Of a DNA stretch of 39,505 nt, positions 17,236 through 24,898 are shown piece after piece. The DNA is from Halobiforma nitratireducens JCM 10879 (GTDB lineage: Archaea > Halobacteriota > Halobacteria > Halobacteriales > Natrialbaceae): NCBI RefSeq assembly GCF_000337895.1, contig NZ_AOMA01000099.1, forward strand, positions 1-39,505. Direction: 5' to 3'. How positions within the stretch are numbered: position 1 is the stretch's first letter; every line of letters starts with the position of its first letter. The notes below the pieces were generated by a model. That model did no database searches. It worked only from the letters and a program-made list of their open reading frames with translations, and was not told where the DNA came from. The position numbers and the translations under genes were made by a program.

Positions 17236-17400
17236 TCACTCGGCCCGATCGACGTCGACCTGTTCTTTGAGCTTCTCGAGGCCGTCTGCCTCGGCGAGTT
17301 CCTGTAACCGCTCGCGGAAGTGTTCCTCACAGAGGCCGACCTTCAGACCGTCGGATTCCGCTGCGAAGGCGGCGTCGCGGTCACAGTAGTGGCAGTTCAT
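17236..17400 (-). CDS. Small zinc-finger protein (DUF6757-like)
   Basis: 54 residues. CxxC at residues 3-6 (MNCHYCD) and CxxH at 24-27 (GLCEEHF) form a likely zinc site; the C-terminal half is one amphipathic helix. It resembles the small haloarchaeal family that I recall as DUF6757, not checked. ATG at 17400 is chosen because a TATA-like ACATTTAAGG (17423-17432, read on the minus strand as CCTTAAATGT) lies at leaderless distance, whereas the upstream extension would run through that promoter. Function unknown. Confidence 0.75.
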   Translation of the reverse strand: MNCHYCDRDAAFAAESDGLKVGLCEEHFRERLQELAEADGLEKLKEQVDVDRAE

Positions 17401-17510
17401 AGACGCCGGTAGGGCGTCGGAGACATTTAAGGCTCCGCTATCGGCCGGTGTTCCCGCTACCGCCACTTGTCGTCTTCTTTACTGGCTCGGTGAAACTGTG
17501 TTCGGCTATC

Positions 17511-17590
17511 GTAGCCACTGCAAGTCGTTGCGTACCTGATCGACGGACGGATCGGCGATCAGTGTACGAACCGTTGCAGTTGGTTCTACA
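17511..17590 (+). repeat. Palindromic dispersed repeat, copy A
   Basis: An 80-base element matched by the minus strand of 34336-34415. Its ends are imperfect inverted repeats (GTAGCCACTGCAA versus TTGCAGTTGGTTCTAC) and its centre has CTGATCG...CGATCAG, so the whole can fold as one long interrupted hairpin. It contains no gene. It behaves like a small MITE-like or REP-like element; which one cannot be said from two copies. Confidence 0.75.
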
Positions 17591-17607
17591 GGCGGAACAG
17601 GCCGAAT

Positions 17608-17686
17608 GCCTCGGGGTCGTACGGAAGACGCAGTCTTCCGTGATGACGAGACGCCGAAGGCGTCTCGAACCACGTGACCCCGAGGC
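17608..17686 (+). ncRNA. Solo right-end/omega-RNA-like structure of an IS1341-type element
   Basis: Three-way-junction RNA shape: outer stem GCCTCGGGGTC (17608-17618) with GACCCCGAGGC (17676-17686), 11 perfect pairs; inner hairpin ACGGAAGAC/GTCTTCCGT (17621-17641); second hairpin GAGACGCC/GGCGTCTC (17648-17666). The same structure occurs at 24831-24907 next to a TnpB remnant, with a differently sequenced but still paired second hairpin. Here no TnpB coding sequence remains and the 3' guide-side hairpin is missing. Whether it is transcribed is unknown. Confidence 0.6.
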
Positions 17687-17778
17687 GGCTCATAACGATC
17701 GAGGTCGTCAGTGCACCGATTGCACGACAGCTGTGCGACCGGATGCAGGACGGTTGTACGATCGGACGACCGACCGTG

Positions 17779-18633
17779 TTAGGTCGTTGTTCGGTCCTCG
17801 CGCTCGTCGTCCGCAGGTGTCGGCAACCCCAGGCGCTCGTACTCCTCTCGGGAGAGTCCTGCTACGCCGAGTCGGTCTTCGTGGGCGTCGCTGCCGCCCG
17901 TCGGAAGCAGATCGTAGCGCTCGAGCGTCCGCTCGACTGGCTCGAGGTCGACGTCCTCGCGGCCGTACGGGTACCACAGTTCGACGGCGTCCAGCGCCGC
18001 CGCTCGCTCGAGAACGCTCGCGGGATCGGGATACCGCAACGGGTGAGCGAGCGCGACCAGCGACGCTGCCTCCTCGAGTATCTTCAGTCCCCGCTCGAAC
18101 GAGGGGACGTTTCGTGGGACGTAACAGGGGTCCCCGCCGCCGATGAGTCCGTCGAACGCGCCCTCGTAGTCGCAGTCGACATCCGGATGATCGTCGATCG
18201 CACGGGCGACGTGTGGGCGGCCGAAGCCGTCGGTGACGGTGACGCCGAGATCGACGCCGAGCCGATCCTCGACGCGGTCGACGATCGCCTGTCCGCGTTC
18301 GATCCGATCCTGCTGGATACGGTCTGTCAGGGCCTCGAGTTCCGTCGTACGCTCGACCGCGTACCCCAGCAGGTCGACACGCTGGCCCGGTTCGGGCCGG
18401 TCGTCCGGCCCTCGAACCTCGTCATGGCCGTCGATCTCGACGCGGAGTTCGATTCCGTTGACGATCGTCACCCCGTCGCGCTCGAGTACAGGGGCATCGG
18501 TCGGCTGCAACCGGTCGTGGTCGGTGAGTGCGACGACGTCCACACCGTGGCGTCGCGCCGCGGCCGGCACCGCCTCGCGATCGAGGCTCCCGTCCGAGCG
18601 GGTCGTGTGAACGTGTAGATCGGCGTATGGCAT
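17779..18633 (-). CDS. PHP-domain phosphoesterase (TrpH/YciV-like)
   Basis: 284 residues. All four PHP metal motifs are visible: DLHVHTTRSDG (5-15), ALTDHDRLQP (about 35-44), VALAHPLRYP near residue 192 and GGSDAHEDRLG near 247. Length and motif order match the TrpH/YciV group, which includes 3',5'-nucleoside bisphosphate phosphatase/RNase AM type enzymes that hydrolyse phosphoesters with a trinuclear metal centre. The substrate in haloarchaea is inferred only. The C-terminal 20 residues are a charged tail. Single gene, divergent from the 18785 gene with 151 bases between them. Confidence 0.88.
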   Translation of the reverse strand: MPYADLHVHTTRSDGSLDREAVPAAARRHGVDVVALTDHDRLQPTDAPVLERDGVTIVNGIELRVEIDGHDEVRGPDDRPEPGQRVDLLGYAVERTTELEALTDRIQQDRIERGQAIVDRVEDRLGVDLGVTVTDGFGRPHVARAIDDHPDVDCDYEGAFDGLIGGGDPCYVPRNVPSFERGLKILEEAASLVALAHPLRYPDPASVLERAAALDAVELWYPYGREDVDLEPVERTLERYDLLPTGGSDAHEDRLGVAGLSREEYERLGLPTPADDEREDRTTT

Positions 18634-18711
18634 ACTCGATCCGAGCCCGGCCGGGGCTAAAGGCGTTTTCAGTGGCGTCGATGGTCGCTCTCCAAGGTCC
18701 CTCTAGCAGTA

Positions 18712-18732
18712 CTAGGTGTAGGGGTGACCTAG
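18712..18732. promoter_or_regulatory. Inverted repeat upstream of the 18785 gene, possible operator
   Basis: CTAGGT (18712-18717) and ACCTAG (18727-18732) are perfect inverted arms with a 9-base spacer, just upstream of the TATA-like box. A second smaller palindrome (CTAGCAGTACTAG, 18703-18715) overlaps its left side. The place and symmetry suit a dimeric regulator. Confidence 0.35.
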
Positions 18733-18751
18733 AGATCGTTTATGGACAATG

Positions 18752-18761
18752 TTTATAATCA
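18752..18761 (+). promoter_or_regulatory. TATA-like box of the 18785 gene
   Basis: TTTATAATCA at 18752-18761 lies about 28 bases before ATG 18785 and argues that 18785, not the ATG at 18749, is the start. Confidence 0.5.
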
Positions 18762-18784
18762 TCGTTCACACAGATGGTAGTGTA

Positions 18785-19072
18785 ATGCTGCTCAACGGCA
18801 CCGGCGAACTCATCGACGACTACGAGTACCCCGCGACCACCGAGGAACTGATCGAGGCACACGGCGACCGTACCCTCGAGCTCGCGAACGGAACCGAACG
18901 GGTCGAGGAGGTACTCACGCGCCTCGAGTCCGAGACGTTCGAGACTTCCGAGGACGCCCGCTTCGCCATCTACGCCGCCGTGAGCGACAAGGCGGTCGGC
19001 CGAGTCGGCTACAGCGACCGTGACCCGACGCCGGTCGGGAGCCCGTACAGCCCCGACGCGCTGTCGTTCTAG
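18785..19072 (+). CDS. Small conserved acidic haloarchaeal protein
   Basis: 95 residues. Contains EYPATTEELIEAHGDRTLEL, an ESETFETSEDARFAIYAAVS helix and the C-terminal RVGYSDRDPTPVGSPYSPD motif. This combination is familiar from a small haloarchaeal domain family (possibly DUF5789, not verified). There is no membrane segment and the composition is very acidic. The ATG at 18749 would add 12 hydrophobic residues encoded through the TATA box, so ATG 18785 is used. Function unknown, perhaps a small regulator or binding protein. Confidence 0.8.
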   Translation: MLLNGTGELIDDYEYPATTEELIEAHGDRTLELANGTERVEEVLTRLESETFETSEDARFAIYAAVSDKAVGRVGYSDRDPTPVGSPYSPDALSF

Positions 19073-19413
19073 CGGCTCGGCTCTTCGTCCCGCCGTTACG
19101 ACGACAGGTTCGCGTCTCCACCCTCCTTCCCCCTCAGCCGCCGCTTCTTTCGCGTCGATTCGTCTCTGGCCGTCCTCGAGTCGATACCGACACCTCTCGA
19201 AGCGTCTGCCCCGTCCAGTTTCGCTTCTGCTCGTGTTTTCCTCCCTGAATTCGAGCCCGTCGTCACCGACGGCTCCGGAACGGCACACTGCGTCGGTGGC
19301 CGGAAATACTACTATCGAGAAGCCACGAGTTGGCGTCGTCGCGTTCCCGGTCGCCGTCCAGTCCCGGAAGCCGAACCCGGGTCCGGCGCGATTCCGAAAC
19401 GAGACAGCACCGA
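19073..19413. other. Gene-free region before cheD
   Basis: About 340 bases with no supported gene. Open frames here are Ser/Arg/Pro-rich with no acidic bias. A weak AT patch (GGAAATACTACTATCG, about 19302-19317) could be the cheD promoter, implying a leader of roughly 75 nt. Confidence 0.4.
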
Positions 19414-19899
19414 ATGGCCGAAACAACCCCAATCCGCGTCGGTATCGCCGAGTACGGACTCTCCACGGATGGCCGTCCGCTAGTGACGAATGGCGTCGGC
19501 TCCTGTGGCGTGATCGTCCTCCACGACGATGTCGCCGAGGTAAGCGGCATGCTTCACTTCATGCTTCCCGCCCGGGAGTCGCCGTCGCCGGACGACCCAG
19601 ACGAGAAGTTCGCCGACAGCGGGCTCGAGGCCCTGCTATCCGCCTTCGAGTCCCACGGTGGGCGTCGACGACGAGCGTGGGCGAAACTCGCCGGCGGCGC
19701 TCGAATGTTCGAGTTCGACAGTTTCGACGCACCGATCGGGGAGCAAAACGTCGAGGCCGCACGGACCGGCCTCGAGGAGCGGAGCGTCCCGATCCGGGGA
19801 TCGGACGTCGGCGGTTCCGAGGGACGACAGGTCACGCTCCGGCCGGACTCGGGGGAGATGATCGTCAACACGGCTGCTGGGGAGACGCGCCGACTGTAG
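19414..19899 (+). CDS. cheD: Chemoreceptor glutamine deamidase CheD
   Basis: 161 residues. Deamidates specific glutamines of methyl-accepting transducers and works with CheC in the adaptation circuit. The catalytic triad is spaced exactly as in Thermotoga CheD: Thr25, Cys31 (TNGVGSCGVIVLHD) and His48 (GMLHFMLPA). GGARMF near residue 95 corresponds to the family's 'GGA.MF', and the C-terminus shows the conserved beta strands. ATG at 19414 is chosen; the frame extends upstream, but those residues are Arg/Ser-rich. Convergent with cheC, 30 bases apart; no other chemotaxis gene is in the window. Confidence 0.92.
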   Translation: MAETTPIRVGIAEYGLSTDGRPLVTNGVGSCGVIVLHDDVAEVSGMLHFMLPARESPSPDDPDEKFADSGLEALLSAFESHGGRRRRAWAKLAGGARMFEFDSFDAPIGEQNVEAARTGLEERSVPIRGSDVGGSEGRQVTLRPDSGEMIVNTAAGETRRL

Positions 19900-19929
19900 T
19901 ATCCCGTCGTGTGGGACGGTCCGGCCGTA

Positions 19930-21207
19930 CTAGAAGAGATCGTCGGGATCGACGTCCGTCTCGTCGGCCCGCTCGACGAGTAGATCGTCCAGCGCCGACT
20001 CGAGTTCCGCGGGTCGCGGGACAGCGAACAACTGACACTGTAACGTGTCGGTGTCGCCGATTCGAATCGCGGAGTCGAGCAGGAACGCGTAGTTCTCCTC
20101 GCGGCCGACGTCGGCGATGATCGGGCTCACGATCGACGACCCCATGTCGTCGACGAACGCCGGAGGGGAGTGTTCGATCGATGTCTCGAGGACGTTCGCC
20201 CAGCCGTCGATGAATCCGCTCGCGATCACGTTTCCGAGTTCCTCGAGTGCTTCGCGCCGGCGGCCGGCCCACTCGATTTCGCCCTCGCCTGCTTCGTCCC
20301 CATCCGGCTCGAGATCGATAAACGGCAATGCCCCGACGGCGGTTCGGGCCGCACCGGGATCGAACAGGATCGCCAGGTGGCCACTCGGCGTCCCGTCGAA
20401 CTGCACCACGGTCCCGATTCGACGCCGGTCGCTGACGTGGGTCGGTACGTCGACGAGCGGGACGAACCGCAGACGATTGACCTCGACAGCGGTCGAGAGC
20501 TGGGTCATGTTCGCGACGTTGTCCGCGGCTTTCGCCGATCCCCGCTCGGTCATCTCGGAGAAGACCTCGAGTTTCTCCAGGGGGATACGACCGCGCCCGA
20601 CCGACCCGTCGTCCGGGTCGTCGGGCCGGGTTTCGAGCAGGCGCTCGAGCGACGCCAGCTCCGGGAACAGTAACATTCGGAAGGAGACGTCCTCGTCGAC
20701 GGCGTCGACCCGGCTACGGAAGACGACGACGTACTCGTCTTCGGTCAGGTCTTCGGGAAGCACCGCGACGCCCGCTCCTTCGACGTAGTCGGGTGGGGAG
20801 ACCTCGACTTTCGTCTCGAGGTGATCGGCCCACCCGCTGACGAAGCCGTTGACCATGATGTTTCCGGCTTCGACGATCGCGCTCTCGGTTAGGTCCGGAT
20901 CGAGGTCGTGGTCGGGAGCCTCGCCCCCGGCGTTCGGGACGAGCCCCCGTGTGATCGTCTTCCGGCCGTCCGCGTCGAAGGCCAGTACCGTCGTTCCCGA
21001 GAGGGGATCGCCGAGCCCAACTTCGACGCCGGCGAACTCCCGGCCGGCGAACTCGTACTCCAAATCCGCGGTCGACAGCAGGGAGACGTCAGTCACTTCG
21101 ACCCGCGTCTCGAGGCCGGTCAGTTCAGCCAGCGCTTGCGCTGCCGACTCCCCGCCGCTCCGGGCCAGTTCGTTGTACGTCTTCAGCGATTGGATGTCGA
21201 TTTCCAT
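19930..21207 (-). CDS. cheC: CheC-family protein with two CheC modules
   Basis: 425 residues, about twice a single CheC. CheC/CheX phosphatases carry Glu-x-x-Asn sites. Here they occur as IVEAGNIMVNGFVSGW (about residues 110-125), EMTERGSAKAADNVANM (about 222-238) and LEELGNVIASGFIDGW (about 340-356), so each half holds a CheC-like unit. The N-terminal 100 residues form another segment of the first unit. Expected role: dephosphorylation of CheY-P and control of CheD. ATG at 21207 precedes MEIDIQSLKTY, a typical haloarchaeal CheC start; the upstream frame is Arg-rich. Haloarchaea have several cheC paralogues; which this is cannot be said. Confidence 0.88.
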   Translation of the reverse strand: MEIDIQSLKTYNELARSGGESAAQALAELTGLETRVEVTDVSLLSTADLEYEFAGREFAGVEVGLGDPLSGTTVLAFDADGRKTITRGLVPNAGGEAPDHDLDPDLTESAIVEAGNIMVNGFVSGWADHLETKVEVSPPDYVEGAGVAVLPEDLTEDEYVVVFRSRVDAVDEDVSFRMLLFPELASLERLLETRPDDPDDGSVGRGRIPLEKLEVFSEMTERGSAKAADNVANMTQLSTAVEVNRLRFVPLVDVPTHVSDRRRIGTVVQFDGTPSGHLAILFDPGAARTAVGALPFIDLEPDGDEAGEGEIEWAGRRREALEELGNVIASGFIDGWANVLETSIEHSPPAFVDDMGSSIVSPIIADVGREENYAFLLDSAIRIGDTDTLQCQLFAVPRPAELESALDDLLVERADETDVDPDDLF

Positions 21208-21477
21208 CGTCAGTTCCTCGTTTTGGTTGCGCAGCCGGGTTCCGTTCGAAGGCGTCCGTTCGACCGGTATGTCCGCGCCGCTCGGTTCCCGGTTTCGATC
21301 CCTGCCGTCGATGGGACGTGTTATACCTGTCCGAGTCGAGTAATTTATCTTTCGGGGGCTGCTCCCTGGAGCGGTCGTAGACGCGGTACGAGTCTGCTGG
21401 ACCAGCGGACACGAACCCCGCCAGCCTGTCGCAATCGACACGACCCCTACTTCGCGGTCGAACGGAACGGCGATCGG

Positions 21478-22497
21478 TCAGTCCACGAAGTCGATAGCCC
21501 CACCGGACGCGAGCTCGAGCGGCACCGACCCCTTTCGGTAACCTTCGACGCTGCCGTCGGGCCTGGCGCGGTAGACGACGGCGGGTCGGTGGCGAACGTC
21601 GGGCCGTTCGTCCCGGACTGCGGCCCAATTGTCGTCCCGGAAACTCGAGCAGTCGACGAACAGAACCGCGCCGCCGCCGTGTTTGGCGAGTTGGCCGTTC
21701 GTTTTCGTCTCCGCGGTGTCCCGGACCGCGGCGACGGGACCGGCAGCGTTGCGGTTTTTCGGCGGTTGCGGTCGGGTCACTTCGACGAGGACGTTCGTCT
21801 CTTCGTCTTCGGCCCGAAAGTCGAGCGAGTGGCCGGTCGTTACCTCGATCTCGGGAACGAGGTCGTAGCCGGCGTCCGTGAGGATTTTCGCCGCGATAAA
21901 CTCCCCCATCGTCGCGCTCATGCGCACGCGGTCGACGTGATCGCTGGTGCCGAGCTTGCCGGCCATGACGTGCCGGTACTCGTCCAGCACGCCGGTCTTC
22001 AGGAACTCCTCGAAGAAGCGTGTCGTCTCGCGTCGGCCGGCATCGGGGAACCCGGCGCTGTGTTGCCGGAAGAACGCCCGGGTCGACTCTCGACCGTCCT
22101 TGGACATGAACACGGGGAGGAAAAACCAGGAGATGTACGGATAATCCGCGAGCCAGGGCTCCTCCTCGTGGAGGGTCGAAAGGAGTTCCCGCTGGGTCCA
22201 GCGGGCGACGTGATAGGGGACCTCGTCCCAGCCGAACTTGTCGGTTCGCCACAGCGACGACGGTGTCTCGGTGTTGCCCATCCAGTAGGCGTCCGAGTCG
22301 TCGTGTGCGAACAGTGCGAGGTCGCCGTTTTGCATCTCGAAGCGGTGTGTCGTCCAGTCGGCACCGATATCGAACCGTGGCTCGACGGAGCGAGCGCCGA
22401 TGTTCGATCGGAGCGGCTGCAGAATGTCCTGTCGGACCCGTTGCTCGCTCCAGGTCTGGGGCGAGTAACGAAAGCGAAGCGGCTGTGCCACACGCAC
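21478..22497 (-). CDS. DUF5784-like protein with nuclease-like C-terminal half
   Basis: 339 residues starting with GTG at 22497 (an alternative GTG is two codons inside). The start MRVAQPLRFRYSPQTWSEQR and several conserved Trp/Tyr blocks (PYHVARWTQRELL, PWLADYPYISWFFLPVFMS) resemble the haloarchaeal family I recall as DUF5784. At about residues 199-250, GEFIAAKILTDAGYD...HSLDFRA...NVLVEVTRP gives Glu...Asp...Glu-Val-Thr, reminiscent of a PD-(D/E)xK nuclease core but with Thr in place of the usual Lys. No helicase or methylase partner is adjacent. Function unknown; nuclease activity is only a hypothesis. Confidence 0.75.
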   Translation of the reverse strand: MRVAQPLRFRYSPQTWSEQRVRQDILQPLRSNIGARSVEPRFDIGADWTTHRFEMQNGDLALFAHDDSDAYWMGNTETPSSLWRTDKFGWDEVPYHVARWTQRELLSTLHEEEPWLADYPYISWFFLPVFMSKDGRESTRAFFRQHSAGFPDAGRRETTRFFEEFLKTGVLDEYRHVMAGKLGTSDHVDRVRMSATMGEFIAAKILTDAGYDLVPEIEVTTGHSLDFRAEDEETNVLVEVTRPQPPKNRNAAGPVAAVRDTAETKTNGQLAKHGGGAVLFVDCSSFRDDNWAAVRDERPDVRHRPAVVYRARPDGSVEGYRKGSVPLELASGGAIDFVD

Positions 22498-22598
22498 AGT
22501 TCACCTCGAGTCCGCTTACGTGTTACGAGACGGCAGACCGGAGAGTGGAACCACCGTTACATTGATGTGTTTCACCATCCTACGTGTGTATGACTACC

Positions 22599-22772
22599 AT
22601 GTCAATGGGTGCCTATGACGAGGACGAACACGAGCGCCGCGAGCAGCAGTCCTCGCGGGTCGACGCGGATTTCGACGACGAGCGGACGATCTACCAGGGA
22701 GAGGTCGAGTACGACGCGGGCTCTTCTGCAGAGGAGCTTCTAGACCAGTTCGAGGAGATCAAGTCGAGCTGA
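22599..22772 (+). CDS. Small conserved acidic protein (DUF5786-like)
   Basis: 57 residues beginning MSMGAYDEDEHERREQQ and ending LLDQFEEIKSS. This start and end are highly characteristic of a small haloarchaeal family that I recall as DUF5786. It is hydrophilic, very acidic and without metal motifs. Three in-frame starts exist (GTG 22584, ATG 22590, ATG 22599); the last matches the family. Divergent from the 21478 gene. Function unknown. Confidence 0.8.
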   Translation: MSMGAYDEDEHERREQQSSRVDADFDDERTIYQGEVEYDAGSSAEELLDQFEEIKSS

Positions 22773-22803
22773 GTGGTGGCACGCCCCTTCTGTGTCGCCA
22801 CCG

Positions 22804-23517
22804 TTACCGTTGCACAGCGATCGAGAGTAGCGTCACGACGACGACCGCGAGGACGTGGCCGACGAGGACGACCAGCAACACCGGGTGTTCGAGAACGAAC
22901 GGCACGAGCAGTAGCTGTACCGCGGCGAACCCCACGTTTATCGCGTCGACGTGTCGATACTGCTGGGTCGCGACCGACCCGAACTCGTAGACCAGCGACC
23001 GCCACAGCCCGACGACGCTCGCCCACCAGCAGGTGCCGATCCTGTAGACGACGTCCCAGAGCACCAGCAACGCCAGCGCGACCGCAATCGGGGGCGGCTC
23101 GGTCCCGAACAGTCCGGCGAGTAACGTTCCCTCGAGACCGTCACCGCCCGGATCGACCACGAAGAGATAGGTCACGAGCGCGACGAACGCCAGGACGCCG
23201 AGGACGACGTCGATGCTCGAGCCAAACAGGAGTCGCCGGTACGCTTGCGGCGCTGGGAGCTCACGAACCCCCTGGCTGAATCGCAGCATGAGCCAGCTGC
23301 CGACCGTCGCGACGAGGACGGCGACCGTTCCGGGAACGACCGCGCCCCAGAGATCGTAGACGGCGGCGACCAGCAGGACCGCGGCCTCGAACCCGACGAA
23401 CTGGATGGCGATCGCCGCGCGCGCCGACAGGTTCAGTCCCGGGACCGTCCCCAGCAGACTCTCGTAGACCCAGGTCTCCCCGTACTCGAGATCGGACGTG
23501 TTCGTCCCGTTCGTCAT
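22804..23517 (-). CDS. Uncharacterised multi-pass membrane protein
   Basis: 237 residues, about six or seven hydrophobic helices (roughly 32-54, 57-75, 95-118, 140-160, 195-210, 212-235), with a short hydrophilic N-terminus. ATG at 23517 overlaps the TGA of the upstream NAD(P)-binding gene (ATGA), so the two are translationally coupled. The motif VVYRIGTCWWASVVGLWRSL is conserved-looking but not recognised. The frame continues far upstream antisense to the neighbour and was cut at the overlap ATG. Function unknown; linkage suggests a role with the reductase-like partner. Confidence 0.75.
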   Translation of the reverse strand: MTNGTNTSDLEYGETWVYESLLGTVPGLNLSARAAIAIQFVGFEAAVLLVAAVYDLWGAVVPGTVAVLVATVGSWLMLRFSQGVRELPAPQAYRRLLFGSSIDVVLGVLAFVALVTYLFVVDPGGDGLEGTLLAGLFGTEPPPIAVALALLVLWDVVYRIGTCWWASVVGLWRSLVYEFGSVATQQYRHVDAINVGFAAVQLLLVPFVLEHPVLLVVLVGHVLAVVVVTLLSIAVQR

Positions 23518-24497
23518 TTCCGATCCGGTTCCGAGATCGTCCGCCCCTCGTGGCTGGCGCTCGCGTCCGGACCGAGGCTGGCGTTCCCGTTCGATCCCGA
23601 TCCGTTCTCGGACGCCGCGAGGGCGCGTCGGATTGCCGTCTCGAGGGGCGTCCGCTCGAGGTCGACGAGTTGCTGCAGTCGGTCGTCCGTGACGACGACG
23701 CGATTGCGGACCCCGTCGATGAGCGGCCGGGCAACGTCCGTCGACACGTCGGTGACCAGCCCGACCCAGTACGACGAGAGCCGCGGACTCAGTACCGGAA
23801 CCGGGACGATACGCGGTGGACGACCGGTCGCGAGTTCGGCAGTCGTCGTCAGCATCTCGCGGTAGGTCACGACGTCCGGACCGCCGATCTCGTATGTTTC
23901 GCCGGCGGTCTCCGGCCGCTCGAGGACGGCGAGACAGTACGCGACGACGTCGTCGATCGCGATAGGCTGGCAGTCGGTGTGGACCCACTGGGGCGTGACC
24001 ATCACGGGGAGTCGGGTCGCGAGCTGGCGGACGAGACGGAAACTGGCGCTGCCGTCGCCGACGATTATCGCGGCCCGTAGAACGGTCACGTCGGGCGTTC
24101 CAGCCGCGAGTAGCGTCTCGACCTCACGGCGGGACATGAGGTGGTTCGAAAGCGAGTCCGAATCGCTGCCGAGCCCGCTGAGATAGATCACGCGGTCGAC
24201 GCCGGCGTCGCTTGCGGCACGTTCGAAGTTCCGTGCGGCGCGTCGATCCCGTTCGACGAAGTCCCCGGCCGCGCCCATCGCGTGGATCAGGTAGTAGGCG
24301 GCATCGATGTCGGCGAGTGCCGACTCGAAGCTCCCCGGCTCGAGGACGTCACCCTCGACGACGGCGACGCCGTCGGGCGGATCGTAGGCGTCGGCGTCTC
24401 TGACGAGGACGGTCACGTCGTGGTCGGTCTCAGCACGGAGAGTCTCGACGAGTCGTCCGCCGACAAACCCGGTCGCCCCGGTTACGAGAATGTGCAT
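23514..24497 (-). CDS. NAD(P)-binding Rossmann protein, NmrA/NDUFA9-like atypical SDR
   Basis: 327 residues. N-terminal dinucleotide-binding fingerprint ILVTGATGFVGGRLVETL (Gly-x-x-Gly-x-x-Gly, about residues 7-13), then VVEGDVLEP, a YYLIHAMG segment and VDRVIYLSGLG, as in the extended/atypical SDR group of NmrA and complex-I NDUFA9-like proteins. No classical Tyr-x-x-x-Lys is apparent, which also fits that group. The C-terminus (about 285-327) is a low-complexity Ser/Asn/Gly tail. Exact substrate unknown. The stop overlaps the next gene's start by four bases. Confidence 0.85.
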   Translation of the reverse strand: MHILVTGATGFVGGRLVETLRAETDHDVTVLVRDADAYDPPDGVAVVEGDVLEPGSFESALADIDAAYYLIHAMGAAGDFVERDRRAARNFERAASDAGVDRVIYLSGLGSDSDSLSNHLMSRREVETLLAAGTPDVTVLRAAIIVGDGSASFRLVRQLATRLPVMVTPQWVHTDCQPIAIDDVVAYCLAVLERPETAGETYEIGGPDVVTYREMLTTTAELATGRPPRIVPVPVLSPRLSSYWVGLVTDVSTDVARPLIDGVRNRVVVTDDRLQQLVDLERTPLETAIRRALAASENGSGSNGNASLGPDASASHEGRTISEPDRK

Positions 24498-24649
24498 GCT
24501 TTCCCTTCGCGCGGAATCCCCTTAACGGTCGTCGCCAACGAACCGTCTTCGCTCTTGACGTTCGCCGACGGGGTCGGCCGGTGGCTTCGATCACCGAACG
24601 GATTTACAGGCTGTCGAGGCGAATGCCACGGGGCTTGACCCCGTGGATG

Positions 24650-24898
24650 CCGTCGTGTGGGTTTGAGGCGGACAGGGACGCGAATGCGTCATACAACGTT
24701 CTTTCTCGCGGTCTTCAAGAGTTAGGTCTGGGACAGGCCGAAGTCACGCCCGTGGAGACTGCGACCGCTGTGGAAACCGATGGGGGTCGGTCTCCATCGG
24801 TTCCTGCAAGTCGCGTCATTGAAACGGGAAGCCTCGGGGTCGTACGGAAGACGGAGTCTTCCGTGATGACGAGAGACGAAGTCTCTCGAACCACTTGA
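24650..24898 (+). pseudogene. TnpB C-terminal fragment
   Basis: Translation from 24656 gives CGFEADRDANASYNVLSRGL, the typical end of the TnpB zinc-ribbon/RuvC-III region (CG.EADRD.NA..N), followed by a variable tail with VETATAVETDGG and SVPASRVIETGSLGV. The first CxxC half of the zinc ribbon and everything before it are missing and replaced by the left-end segment. About 80 codons remain, with no functional nuclease. The frame ends at TGA 24896-24898 inside the RNA structure. Confidence 0.7.
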
